Below are positions 34,876 to 45,888 of a DNA stretch of 64,000 bases, in pieces (within the stretch, counting starts at the first letter, position 1; each line of letters opens with the position of its first letter). The stretch is taken from the NCBI RefSeq assembly GCF_048544455.1, contig NC_133534.1:123280269-123344268 (forward strand). The letters are read 5' to 3'. Under the pieces are notes generated by a model. The model was given only the letters and a program-made list of their open reading frames with translations. It was not told the DNA's origin and did no database searches. The position numbers and the translations under genes were made by a program. This stretch comes from Silene latifolia (Eukaryota > Streptophyta > Magnoliopsida > Caryophyllales > Caryophyllaceae).

Positions 34876-35038
34876 AATCCGTGCGTCTTAGGCACAGGAC
34901 GGGCGGATTCGTGAGCCTCTGCCCGAGCGTCTTCAAGGGAATCCGGGCGTCTTCTAGGCTTGCTGCCCGGGCGTCTTTGATGGAAGACGCACGAATTGTG
35001 CTGTGGAGGACGGGCGTCTTCCAGTCAATCCGCACGCA
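34876..35038 (-). repeat. CG-rich quasi-palindrome cluster, element B 5' LTR U3
   Basis: Unit centres at about 34881, 34903, 34925, 34945, 34969, 34991, 35013 and 35032 (spacing 19-24). Variants of AATCCGNNCGTC and GACGGGCGTC. Confidence 0.8.
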
Positions 35039-35392
35039 GGTTCTTTGGGACAGACTTCATTTCTTTCTTCTTTTCTTCCTTTCCTTCATAAAATCCTTGG
35101 GGATTTCCTTGGGGATGCAAGGATCCTTTCTCGCCATTGCCCAACTACTATAATATGTACAAAGGCCTTCTAATCTTGTCTCTCCTTGATGCTTGGTCAT
35201 TGAATTCAATCAATTTAGTCTCATTTTGCCATGAAAATGCAAGGTTTGCACTCCTTTCCTACCAAGGACACAAAACCTCAAAGAATATGCAAAACAAAGA
35301 ACTAAAGACAATAAATGACCCAAATATGCACTAAAAAGCATGGGAACAAGGCTAATTCGGGGACTAAATATGCGCTAATTATGGTCACATCA

Positions 35393-35397
35393 GGCCG
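35393..35397. repeat. Target-site duplication GGCCG (right) of element B
   Basis: Matches 15519-15523. Confidence 0.8.
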
Positions 35398-35682
35398 CTA
35401 TCGAGGCGGGCGGGATTAGGTGTTCGATCAAAAGAGCTTCCTAATACGTACCCTCACCCCTTACTCCAGATCTCTGTGAACATCCGTGTTCATTGGCATC
35501 CACGAGAGTCATTCTAGACATAGAATGCTAAGGGTAACGAGTTCTTGGTGTTCATGTCACTACTTTGTGTCTTGACATGGCACGAGGTATTCGAACGGTT
35601 TCCAATTTCCCATAAAAATTGGTGGCGACTCCACAAATGCAAACGCTTGTTTCCCAAGCGCCCCCGTGGCCCATTGTCCACA
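35398..35682 (+). repeat. Ogre/Tat-like 3' LTR, second part
   Basis: Continues the LTR interrupted at 15523 and contains GGTGGCGACTCC, which resembles Ogre tRNA-Arg primer-site text. The terminal ATTGTCCACA mirrors the TGTAGACA start, so I place the end at 35682. If the TGGCGACTCC text is a true primer site, the LTR would end near 35618 instead. Confidence 0.5.
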
Positions 35683-35688
35683 ATAAGA

Positions 35689-36578
35689 TGTTGTGAATTA
35701 TAATTATATGACCCATTTTATTTATGTGATCAAGTATCACTAGTCAACTTGTTGTATGTAATTTAATTAATTTGTAAAATGATATTTATGTGATAAATAT
35801 GCATTAAATTAATTAATATCATGTAACATACTACATGTGACATATTGTGTGACAATTGACAAAATAAAATGGTAGTCCATTTTATAGAGGTTGGACCGAA
35901 ATGGAGGGAGTGTTAGTGGGTTTTGGTTGTTTTATTTTATTTGATAAAATGGCATGATGATGCCTACCTACAACTAGCCTTACACCTACTCTTACACATC
36001 TTACACATCCAATTCTTGTGAAGACAAAGAGAGGAAAGTAAGATGCCCTCTTTGGACACACCCTACCTGGCCTCACCTCCTCTTTATGAGAACTTTTGTT
36101 CTCATTTTTCATTCACTCATTCATTCACATTTTCCTACATGCAAAACATTCTTATATTCTCTCAATCTCTCTAAAACAAGGTTTTAGAAATACAAGCATT
36201 TATTCATCCATTCTAATATCAAAGTAAGATTACTAGTGTAGTAATAATGATAATATTAGAATTTATTTTAAGGATACTAGTTTATTAATCTAGTTAATTA
36301 GTATACTAGTTTAAGGGATAAGTCTTGGGTGCAATCTAAGGAGGATCTCTACTTTGGGATTTTTGGAGGATCATCCAACATATTAAGCTCAAGAACAAGT
36401 GAAGGAAGGTGACCTTACTTGTGCCCATGTTTTCGAACCAACCAACAATGTAAGGGACATTATTTTTCTTATAAATCTCTTATTTTGTTATGCATGCACT
36501 AGATCTAAAGAACAAATAATTAAGAAGTTAATTACTTCACTATTAGAGGAGTCTAATAAGAGGTAAATAAACCTAACA
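35689..36578 (+). repeat. Copia element G 5' LTR
   Basis: Begins TGTTGTGAATTATAATTATA and ends ACCTAACA two bases before a tRNA-iMet primer site; length about 890 bp. No second copy is in the window, so the left boundary rests on the TGTT/AACA ends. Confidence 0.65.
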
Positions 36579-36580
36579 AG

Positions 36581-36592
36581 TGGTATCAGAGC
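36581..36592 (+). other. Primer-binding site, tRNA-iMet type (element G)
   Basis: TGGTATCAGAGC two bases after the LTR end. Confidence 0.88.
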
Positions 36593-38853
36593 ATAGGATG
36601 TTGCATGCATAATCGGTTATTGTTTTTCCGAATTAAAATGTTAACATATAAAACTAAAAATTTGTGATTTATAAGATTAGGTCACGAAATAATTATGAAT
36701 GTTATATATTCTGGTCCTAAAATGTTTTTAGGTCATTTTTATGATTTATGGAAATTTATTCCTCATTTTAATGATTTTTAGTGATTTTATTACATTTTTA
36801 TGAGTAAAATGAACTTTTATTCACTAAAATAAGTTAACCTGACGTGGTATTTTAGTATGACCTCACATGAATATTTTATGTATTACATGTAAAATATCAT
36901 ATTAATGTGATTAATATTTCATGATTTATGAATTTTTAGTGTAAAAATGGCATAAATGGAGGTTAAAATGACTAAAATTGGTTAAACTTACTCTCTGACC
37001 TTGAAAATTTTATATGACCTCACATGCATATTTTTCAAGTTGTGTGTAAAATCTCGTATTAATTGGATGAATATTGCATGATTTATGATGTTTATGAGAT
37101 AAAAATGGATTAAAAGAGGTAAAATGGTTAAAAATAGTTAAATTTCGAATTAGGCCATAAGACTTTAATATGTTGTCACATGGATGATTTACACCGTGTA
37201 TGTAAATTTTGAGATGATATGATTTCATTTTGCATGATTTATGAATTTTTAGAGTAAAAATGGCATAAATAGTGACTATTTTAGCATAAATTGCTTAAAC
37301 GAATTACATGCCATGAGAAAATTATTTTAGGTTGCATAAATATCCCACTAATCTGATCTAAGGTTTTAAAATTGATTGGATTAAGTTTTGGATACTTTAG
37401 ATATTTTATGAGATAAAACCGATAAATTGCAACTATATTTTCTCAAAATTAATTCGAAAATTTTAACCATGATTTTTGACATTATGAGTGTCATGAAAAT
37501 ATTACAGAATGTTCAAAAATTTAAAATTCAAAATACAAAATTATTGTAATTTAATTTGGATTTATTTCATAAATGTTATGATTTTAAGGTAAAAAATGAG
37601 CATAAAAATTAAATCAAGTTGAATTATCGTCAAAAATTGAGTGATGACTAATTTTTCAGTCCTAAGAGTATTAGAATAATTAACTTGAGCTTAGATGTGA
37701 TTTAAGTGTTAATTTGTGATTTTAAGAAGTTATTATTACGCATTTCCATAAAACCGGGTTATATATACGATATAAGTTAAATAGGGCGATTTGACACTTA
37801 ATTTGGCATGATAGATACATATTATAATGCTGCATATTTCAATTGTTGAATGTCTTTTATTTATATAATTTTGAATTATGTAATTTTATCTTAGTATGGC
37901 CTTAGTTTTAATCGATATTACCAGTAATGAAAGGGAATATTGATGCGGTTGTAATTTAATGTGATCTCGTATCACTTTTATTTTTACTAGTTTTTCCATT
38001 TTACAAATGTATAATAGGAATAGCTTTGTATTTTTATTATTATTTGTAATTATGGAGCTTCTTCAAGACGGTGCCATTCGGAAAGGCGTTCCGACGAAGA
38101 CGATGTTCTTGGAAGGCGTGCCACTTGAAGATTCAAGGGACCAAAGGAGTTGGTTTCCGAATATGTATTAGATTATTCGATTTTCTATTTTTTAGGAAGG
38201 CCATACTAGGAATTTTTATTATTGCTTTGCATTTCTTTTAATATGTTACATGCATTGCCAAATCGCCACAACAACACATGCATATCATATCGAGTCATCG
38301 ACCGTGTCAATTATAATTATCGTAGTTCACCGCTTTAGTTCACTTAAAACGTGATAGATAAGAAATTGACAAGACCTCTCACTAATTAATAATTGAGAAT
38401 TAGCCTTACCAAATAGTAGAAACCATGAGTCCCGATTTCATAAGGAAGTAGGCTCGGCTCACCGGGGTACTAAACTTGTTACGTTAGGTAAGTGGGTAAT
38501 AAGAAGTTATTACATCGAAATTTGGATTGAGCTCAACGGAAGTATTCGTGACCGTAGTCGCATGTGTTCCGGGCTAAAGATAAATATTAGAGTATTTTTT
38601 TCGGCCGAGAGTTCTAGAAGTAGAATCGATTAAGAGGTTAATCCACCGAGTTATATTAATAAGGGATGAATCGGCTCATCGTGCCCGAGTTAATATGAAT
38701 TTGGATCTCGGAATCATTTATAATAGTTGGGTGGAGGTCACTACATAAATGCTTAAAACTTGTTTAAAATGTTTACAAGTATTGTCAAAACGATAGATGT
38801 TCATTAATTCCTTCACTTCCTATTTTGTAGTCAAAATCGTTTTCTCAATTGAA
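36593..38853 (+). other. Copia G leader, AT-rich, non-coding
   Basis: 2.2 kb with no supportable gene. Contains an imperfect tandem repeat of about 158 bp (36858-37300). The distal half (about 38040-38760) is recognisable in inverse orientation at 62680-63450. A GC-richer island (38060-38140, GACGGTGCCATTC ... GGCGTGCCACTT) has an inverted-repeat look and is kept in both copies. Confidence 0.7.
36858..37300 (+). repeat. Imperfect tandem repeat, about 158-bp unit, three copies
   Basis: Landmarks recur: GACCTCACATG at 36858 and 37017, GTCACATGGATG near 37175; CATGATTTATGA near 36919, 37078 and 37236. Spacing is 157-160 bp. Confidence 0.7.
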
Positions 38854-39262
38854 ATGGCAACTCCAATCACATCCGCAATCACTAGCTCCAACATGCTCAC
38901 CAATGTGTCATGGCTCCGATCCTTCATGGAGCGTTGTAAGTTAGAAAAGAATGGGTCTAATTTCGCCGATTGGGACGCGCAACTTCGCTTGGCCGCGGAG
39001 GGTGACGACAAGCTTCGTTACCTTACCGAGGCATCTCCCACCGAACCTAATGCTAGGTCAACCGCCGCCGCTAGGCAAGCCTATGAGGTTTACCAAAAGG
39101 AGTCGACCGCGATCAAAAATGTGTTGATCTTTGCAATGGAGGCCGAACTCCAAAGAAGTGTTATAAAGATTAGCACCGCTCATGAGATCTACATGAAACT
39201 TGTGAACATGTTTTCATGAGCTCCACAGATCATACAATATGAGGCGGTTTCCGCATTCTTTG
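38854..39262 (+). pseudogene. gag: Copia G gag, N-terminal part
   Basis: ATG at 38854. The frame has the copia gag N-terminus: NGSNFADWDAQLRLAAEGDDKLRYL (the 'WD' binding region), then STAAARQAYEVYQKE and HEIYMKLVNMF. A TGA at 39217-39219 interrupts it; the frame then continues to the D insertion at 39263 and resumes at 57918. Gag forms the particle shell. The upstream in-frame ATG at 38797 gives a hydrophobic extension unlike the family, so I prefer 38854. Confidence 0.82.
39258..39262. repeat. Target-site duplication CTTTG (left) of element D
   Basis: CTTTG here and at 57913-57917; one copy removed restores copia gag reading. Confidence 0.9.
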
Positions 39263-39546
39263 TGATGCGTGTCATTTATATGATGTTTTACACCTCATTT
39301 TACACGCATTTCAGAGCTCATTTGTGTAGTTTAAGCTACCATTTCCCCTATTTCCGTCTACTTTCGTGTTTTTGTACATTATTGCAGAAATGTGAAGAAT
39401 TCAACGGAAATTGAGCTAAATCCGTCCCCGAGTATCCTGCATTGTATTTGACGTGAAGAATTTACTTAAGGAACGAGCTTGGTGTGCATTTCAAGGCCCA
39501 AAAGACAAATCCACGAGAAGTTAAAAGCGGATTACCAGCTAAAGCA

Positions 39547-39649
39547 GTCGATCGACCGGCCCCCCTTAGTCGATCGACCAACCCACGGGATCCAGAAGCT
39601 ACTGTTCAACTCAGAGCAGTCGATCGACCGGTCACCTCAGTCGATCGAC
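39547..39649 (+). repeat. GTCGATCGAC palindrome pairs, element D U3
   Basis: Perfect 10-bp palindromes at 39547, 39569, 39619 and 39640 (pair spacing 22 and 21), ending about 90 bp upstream of the TATA-like box. Confidence 0.95.
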
Positions 39650-39739
39650 CACACCGCTACTTCAGACGAGAATTAAAAGATCGAGGAAAAGCAAGCCCAT
39701 TGTGTTTAGGTTTTGATAATAAGTGTTACGCATATTTTC

Positions 39740-39747
39740 TATATAAC
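39740..39747 (+). promoter_or_regulatory. TATA-like box of element D 5' LTR
   Basis: TATATAAC; repeated at 56895-56902 in the 3' LTR. Confidence 0.55.
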
Positions 39748-40135
39748 GTAACCTAGAACATCAAGTCATTCATTCGGTTTCTATTAGTTTACTTCATAAA
39801 ATAATTAGGGTTCTAAGTTGTTGGGAATTTTATACAATTTATCTTCGTTCGGTTTCTGATTCTTGCTCTGCAATTTCGGTACTCTTCTGCTCTTAATTTA
39901 GTTCGCTTTATTACCGTTTGTAGGAGAGAATTGCTAGTTAGTTTCCCGAAGCCGTAATTATCGTTTTATGCTAATCGTCTTTTTAATCGTTTCAAGCATG
40001 AATTCAGTAGAATTATTAGTCAATTTATTCATTGTTGTTATTCCTAGTATGAGTAGCTAAATTGCTTGTGCTAGGATGTAGGGGAACTGTAGGATTAGGC
40101 GGCGTAGAATTAACATGGACTCAAATCGCGTGTTA

Positions 40136-40166
40136 GTCGATCGACCGCCATACCTGGTCGATCGAC
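40136..40166 (+). repeat. GTCGATCGAC pair downstream of promoter, element D 5' LTR
   Basis: Palindromes at 40136 and 40157, 21 bp apart; conserved at 57291/57312 in the 3' LTR. Confidence 0.95.
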
Positions 40167-40762
40167 TGGCCACGTGAGGTTTTACCTTCGTTTTAATTGT
40201 TTTAATTCTTTATTCGATGAATCGAGTGCACAGGACTAGTTGAATGCTTAATATATGACTGACCCATTAGATCGAAAGATAGGGAAAGTTGTTAGATCAC
40301 CAATTAAAATGACTAAACTATGCTGAGATCGAAAGATAGGTATAGTTTAGATTATAAGTCACTTTTCAGGACGAAAGTCAGTATTAGTAATATTAGGGAC
40401 TTGTAGCGAGATCGAAAGATGCTATTTGTTAAGAGTGGACCGAGAGGACCTCTTGTTTTCCCGCCTCATGTGCTTAATTTAGACCTGCTTAGTTTGCTGC
40501 CGCCGAACCTATAGTGAACCAACCATCCTTGCACCCCTTTAAATATCTGTTTTTATCCGTCTTTTTAGTTTATTATCTTTTATCGCCTTAGCTATAGATC
40601 AAATCAACTCAAAAACCCCCCACATTTCTGTTACCCTTAGACCGAAATAAAACAACTAGAAATTACGTCTGCCTCTCTGTGGTTCGACCCGAGTGCCGCT
40701 AGCTATAGTTTTAGTTGGAATTATAAATTTATTTTTGACACCTCACGACGGGTATCAAATTT

Positions 40763-40780
40763 TGGCGCCGTTACCGGGGA
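40763..40780 (+). other. Primer-binding site, tRNA-Asp type (element D)
   Basis: TGGCGCCGTTACCGGGGA five bases after the LTR; one mismatch to the Athila consensus. Confidence 0.88.
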
Positions 40781-40997
40781 GGCAATTGTTCTAATTTTTA
40801 GTTGTTTTATTTTTTGTCTGTTTTTCGCCTCAAGGTAAGACTGAGTACCTTGCGGCAGTTCTTATCTTCTTCTTTAGTGTTGTTTATTTGCAGTACTTCA
40901 GGAGAGTCCACTCATGTTCCATTCTTGGGAGCAGCAGGTGGAGATTTGTGGGAGATGTGGCGCTTAAGGGCATGATTCTGCTATATGCCGAGCAGAT

Positions 40998-41981
40998 ATG
41001 GACCAAGTCTATGCTTACTGGCAATATAAACAAGGTCATTATATGCCACCACATCCGTACTATCAACAAGGCTTTCAAGAGCCTTCATATTACTTTGCAC
41101 CGCTTCAGCAAGACCCTATTCCTTCTGAAGAGAGTGGGGAATTGAAGTCTATGGTGGAGATGCTTAAACTCCAAATGTAAGAAGAGGCTGAACGGAGAGA
41201 AGCTTCTTTCAAAAGACTTGAGCTTCTCTTGGCTCAAGTAGCTGCCGAGCAAAATGATGATATGTATGACTCGGAGGATGATGATTTGGAGGAAGATGAA
41301 GCGTCAATTGAAGACTTCAATGTTGTACCACATGAAGAATTCGATCAAGTAGATTTGTGTGGTCGAACGATTGACATTGCAGAAGGGAGAGCGGTCGATC
41401 GACTGGAACTAGTGGTCGATCGAACAGTTATGCTGGAGGAGGAAACTACTCGATCGAGTAATTACGCTGTTCGATCGACCCCTGCAGCCTTGGGAATTGT
41501 TAAATCGTCACCAACGCCTATTCCGGATGACGATGAGAAGGTGAGTGAAGAACATTCCTATCCGATTAGAGGTAATTCCACTCCTTTAGTCAATTATGTA
41601 TACCTTCTTACTCCTTCTGTTGAACCATTTGCGGCTGTAGAATTGACGCCTCCGCCCCAGTTTGGGGACAAATTGGAGGAACATCGCTTTGTTTCTCTTT
41701 CTACAGGTCTTGACAAGTTCAAAGATCCCGGAGGTGAGTTGGGTATTCCTAGCTCGAAGTCTGGAACTGCTCGGATATATGATCCAGGAGGAGGTCTTGA
41801 TGAGGATATGCCGTCTAAGAAGAAGCTGTGCGCTGAGGTAAAAGATTGGGATCCGGATGCTGCGAGACGTTGTTGCTCTTCCGTTGCCTTGTTGTGGAGG
41901 CCGGGAGTAGATTTGACAGTTGCTGAAGCCACTGCGTTCAGTCAGAAGCCTAGTAGTGGGCCAGTGATTTGTGCTTTTTAA
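40998..41981 (+). pseudogene. Element D internal ORF, gag-tail-like, one stop
   Basis: ATG at 40998 begins a frame broken by TAA at 41178-41180 and open again to 41981. The first part is Tyr/Gln-rich, then a coiled-coil-like stretch (ELKSMVEMLKLQ, then RREASFKRLELLLAQ), then acidic sequence (YDSEDDDLEEDEASIED). The palindrome pairs at 41394/41415 and 41448/41470 fall in the coding frame as AVDRL / VVDRT and TTRSS / AVRST. The order coiled coil then palindrome-coding segment resembles E's gag C-terminus (54070-54600), so it may be a remnant of that part of gag. The last 150 residues resemble nothing I recognise. No enzyme motif. Confidence 0.55.
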
Positions 41982-42250
41982 TGATCGAAAAGTGGGTCGA
42001 GCTGGGACCGTCTAATCTAGCGCTACCGGGAGGCAACCCTAAGTTTGAAACATTTTGTTTAATTTGGTTTTGGAACATTTAGCTTTATTTGTTTTTGTGT
42101 GCTCTAATAATTAGCTAGACTTTAGACTTTACATTTGGGTTTTGCGGAATTTTGGGCGCGTTATTATGTGCTTTTACAGTTTTATAGACCATATTAGCTC
42201 GAGCTATTGAGCTAATTCGAAGAAAATCAGAACTTTCAGCAGGTATTTCG

Positions 42251-42353
42251 GTCGATCGACTGGCCTGAGTGGTCGATCGACTGAGCTGCAGATTCCAGCA
42301 GCTACTGTTCCTGTTCATCTTGGTCGATCGACTGGGTGATGTGGTCGATCGAC
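42251..42353 (+). repeat. Two GTCGATCGAC pairs, element D internal
   Basis: 42251/42272 and 42323/42344, each 21 bp apart, separated by a unit of 72 bp. Confidence 0.95.
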
Positions 42354-43506
42354 CACTTTCGCTGCTGTACCTGTTCAGGACCTTTCCCCTGTTGTGTTGG
42401 GTCGTTTTGCGGAATTGAGGAAGTCTTTTCTCCACTTTATTCTCTGATGTATTTATGATTTCTTCAATTTTCTAAATTTTGCACATAATTACCGCTTCAT
42501 TTTTGCTTTCTCGGAATTATGCGTGGTTTTGTTTGTCTTTTCAGGTACTTATTGGTAGCACTGCTGGCTACTGAAACCTCCTAGCTCACGCTGGTTTGGG
42601 GAGGTTTCTTTTTGCTGCGCTTAAAGTCTTGTGAGTTTCCGAGTTCTTACTTCATGCCTTATGTAGTTAATTTACGCAAATTCCCGTTTTCCTGTTATTT
42701 CATTACATGATTTTGCACAATGGGGACATTGTGCGATTTGGTTTGAGGAAGGGTTTTGCGTTGCATTTCATTTGCTTGCATTCACGTTTACATTTTTGTC
42801 TTGCATTGTTGTTTATTTCCTATATATATATACAGAAAATTAAAAAAAAAAATTGAAAAATTTCAACAAAATTCAAAAAATGCACGTTTATTTTAGCATA
42901 TAGATCGAGTCGGAACGGTAGTATTTCAATGATGACATTGCATTTGCATCTGTTTTATGCCTAAGCCGTGCTAATTGACATGTTATTAGTAGAATCGTAT
43001 AAGTGCATATCCACGAGTTTTCGTTAATTATTTGCTGAACTTGAGACTTGACTTAGAATTTTGGCAAGCTACATCATATTTTCTAAGGTTTAGAGCTTAT
43101 AACTGGTGACATTTATGACCGGTTTATCTAGGATGTGAGTAGTACTCCTTATGAGACATGTTACATCAATATGCATAAATATGAACTTAATCTGCTTAAT
43201 ACCTATATGCATTCGGTTTTATGGTTAGTTGACACATGTGGTAGAGGTCCCTTTTTCTCATTTTACCCATAAGCTCCACACTGCCAAAAATAGCCTTTTT
43301 GTCCCATTACTACATCCTACATTTAGCCTGCCCTTGTCAAGCTAGTAGTTTAGTTTTTGGGATTGTTACTACGTTTTTGGTGGCATATGCTCATTTTGAG
43401 ATGAAGTTGAGAAGTTGGAAAAAGGAAAGAAAGAAAGGAAAAAAGAAAATTCAAAAGAAGAAAAATGATTCGAAAAAGAAAAAAGAGTGCTGTACTGTTC
43501 AAAGCA

Positions 43507-43537
43507 GTCGATCGACCGCTCAACTTGGTCGATCGAC
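43507..43537 (+). repeat. GTCGATCGAC pair, element D 3' region
   Basis: 43507 and 43528, 21 bp apart. Confidence 0.95.
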
Positions 43538-44511
43538 CGCTACCCGAGAAGAAGAAAAGAAATCAATTCGCATGATTCAAGTCTTGATTCATATAGCGAT
43601 TTTTGCTCCCATGTTGCATTTATATCATATGGGGAGTTGATTTATTATGGAGATTGTGAGTTTTGTGCTTGCTATAGCACCGTTTCGATTGAGTTTGAGC
43701 AAGAATTGGATATTGTCATATGGTTTTGTTACGGTACTAGCTTTATCACCTGTACCCCCACATTCCCATAAATGTTTTGCCTTTCCTGCCCATTACCTCA
43801 CATATCCCTTATTTACCTCGGCATGTGTCATGGTCATTTGTTCGGTTGGAATGCATATGTACGGTTGTAGAGATTACTTTCATATTATATTGCAGGCATG
43901 TTCTTATAGGTCGTAGTTAGGTGAATGTCACTAACAAAATGAATTTTTTATATCTTTTACATATACTCACCTGTATTTATTGAGTGATATGAGCGACCCG
44001 TGAGAGTCCATGATGATAAGTCTCTATAGTTGACAGTTCAGCAGTTTTGAGCGACTTCATAACTCGTTTGCATGATTCACACTACTAATTGATTGTTAGT
44101 TGTTGCATTAAATTGGTTTAGGCTTCACAGTTTGCATTTCGCTCTGAGATTGAACTCGTTCCATTAGGTAATTAGATCGAGTCTAGTTCTTGCTTGGGGA
44201 CAAGTAAGGGTTTGGTTTTGAGAAATTTGATGCGTGTCATTCATATGATGTCTTACACCTCATTTTACACGCATTTCAGAGCTCATTTGTGTAGTTTAAG
44301 CTACCATTTCCCCTATTTCCGTCTACTTTCGTGTTTTTGTACATTATTGTAGAAATGTGAAGAATTCAACGGAAATTGAGCTAAATCCGTCCCCGAGTAT
44401 CCCGCATTGTATTTGACGTGAAGAATTCACTTAAGGAACGAGCTTGATGCGCATTTCAAGGCCCAAAAGACAAATCCACGAGAAGTTAAAAGCGGATTAC
44501 CAGCTAAAGCA

Positions 44512-44613
44512 GTCGATCGACCGACCCCCTTAGTCGATCGACCAATCCACGGGATCCAGAAGCTACTATTCAGCTCAGAGCAGTCGATCGACCGGTCACC
44601 TCAGTCGATCGAC
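44512..44613 (+). repeat. GTCGATCGAC pairs in element D 3' LTR U3
   Basis: 44512/44533 and 44583/44604, both 21 bp; the first is 22 bp in the 5' LTR, because the spacer lost one C. Confidence 0.95.
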
Positions 44614-44617
44614 CACA

Positions 44618-44622
44618 CCGCT
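44618..44622. repeat. Target-site duplication CCGCT (left) of element E
   Basis: Repeated at 56809-56813. D's 5' LTR has the undivided sequence CACACCGCTACTT. Confidence 0.92.
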
Positions 44623-45888
44623 TGATATACCGTCGTTTTGTATCAAAATTAAATTTATAATTCCAAACTAAAACTATAGCTAGTGATAGTAAGGGTCGAA
44701 CCACAGAGAGACAAGGTTGATTTTGTTTGCTATTTTTCAGTCTATGAAAGTAACAATTAAAAGGGGGGTTTTGAAATTTGTTGATTCTAATGACTAATTG
44801 CTTAAATAAGAATTTCAAGATAAAAGGAAGATCGGGAAATTCGGTTCACCATGGCAATGGTCAGGGCAATAAGGTAGCAGAAATCCTATAATACGGTCTC
44901 AGGGGGTATAAGCAAGCCTTTCGATCTATGCTCAAATTAACCTTGCGGTCTTCTAATTCTCCGAAATTTCTCAAAGCTTTCGCTCAAAGGAAATTCCAAT
45001 CTAATGATAATTCTAACTACTAATCTTTCAATCTAGTAAAAGGCTTATCAAAAGACAACAAGATCGATACGGAAGGATTCATGCTAACAAACAATCCTAA
45101 TTTATGCCATGGCTCACCTCGTTCCCAATCAAAACAATTAGCTACGCATGACTAAAACTAAAACAATTGCTAAATTGATAACAAAGAACAAGATTGACAT
45201 GATTGAATTTAAATAAAGGACAAAAGACAAGAGATGAATTGCTGGAATTAAATTGGTAAAACAAGAATTGAAATAACAAGAATTAAAAGAAGAGGAAATT
45301 TGCATAAAACTTACTAATTGAATTAATGAACAAAGTATAGAATTCCGGGTTTTCCGTCCTCAAAACTAGATCTAAAACTGAGTTCTTCAATAATGAAAAG
45401 CATAACCTAATAATTGCTGCGTTCCACTGATAAAAGATGCCAAAAGTTAATTACAAGTTGGGCTTTTAAAAGTCTAACACGAAGAAATAAATCTCATTTG
45501 AATCGGTCGATCGACCGGTCAAGCATGGTCGATCGATTGGTAAATGCGAACAACGACTTACGCTTGCTTCAACGGTCGATCGACTGAAAGGAGTAGTCGA
45601 TCGACTGGTGGTGCTGTGCAGTGGCTCTTCCTCTCTTCAATTCAGCTCTTCACTCCTTTGCACGCATCCCAAGGTGGGTGGATCCGAACTTCCTTCTTCC
45701 AAGCTTCCCTGAAGTTGCCTCCGGAGGACTATTTAGGCTTGATTAGCTTACTTCCACTCATTCCTACAATAAATCATAGAAAATGCAAAGTAAACCGTTT
45801 CGGGAGAAATAGTAGCTTAAGGCTAACAAATACGCATGGAAATACGTGCCAAAACCGCAGATAAAGTGTATAGAATATGCACGTATCA
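44623..45888 (-). repeat. Element E 3' LTR
   Basis: Plus-strand ends TGATATACCGTCG and GCACGTATCA; near-identical to 55544-56808. Palindrome pairs at 45506/45528 and 45575/45596. A TATA-like CTTTTAAAAG at 45463-45472 lies just downstream of them in the minus direction. Confidence 0.92.
45506..45605 (-). repeat. GTCGATCGAC pairs, element E 3' LTR U3
   Basis: 45506/45528 (22 bp, second copy GTCGATCGAT) and 45575/45596 (21 bp). Confidence 0.93.

Larger units (their letters stand above)
15524..35392 (-). mobile_element. Element B: Athila-like Ty3/gypsy element, gag-less, carrying nested C
   Basis: LTRs at 15524-17281 and 33629-35392 are near-identical direct repeats and the 5-bp target duplication is intact. 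Reading on the minus strand: 5' LTR, tRNA-Asp-type PBS, PR-RT linker, RT, RNase H, integrase, motif array, decayed ORFx, long 3' region, 3' LTR. gag and protease are missing. Chromovirus C (22926-31222) splits the integrase gene. Without C the element is about 11.6 kb. LTR ends, motifs and ORFx make it a close relative of A. Confidence 0.9.
33629..35392 (-). repeat. Element B 5' LTR
   Basis: 1764 bp, plus-strand ends TGGTCGTGC and GTCACATCA. Direct repeat of 15524-17281. U3 motif cluster at 34876-35038 and TATA box (minus) at 34724-34731. Confidence 0.9.
39263..40757 (+). repeat. Element D 5' LTR
   Basis: 1495 bp, TGATGCGTGTCA to CGACGGGTATCA. Three palindrome pairs (39547/39569, 39619/39640, 40136/40157) and a TATA-like box at 39740. 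Confidence 0.92.
41982..44227 (+). other. Element D 3' internal non-coding region
   Basis: No gene. Contains the GGGAGGCAACC box (42019-42039), palindrome pairs at 42251/42272, 42323/42344 and 43507/43528, an A-rich tract near 42840-42890, an AG-rich run at 43410-43485, and a final GGTTTGGTTTTGAGAAATT segment that takes the polypurine-tract position before the 3' LTR. Confidence 0.75.

Noticed and set aside
35609..35622. TGGCGACTCC as the primer site of a separate element
   Set aside because: The LTR is preceded by a polypurine tract at 13224, so it is a 3' LTR; no 5' internal region follows. Kept only as a doubt about the LTR end.
39547..44613. Evenly spaced palindromic repeats look at first like a CRISPR array
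   Set aside because: Units are 10 bp with 11-bp spacers, in pairs, within plant LTR elements; no cas genes and no prokaryotic context.
45544..45864. 106-codon frame also present at 56446-56784
   Set aside because: Duplicate because it lies in both E LTRs; it reads through the palindromes on the antisense strand of the element.
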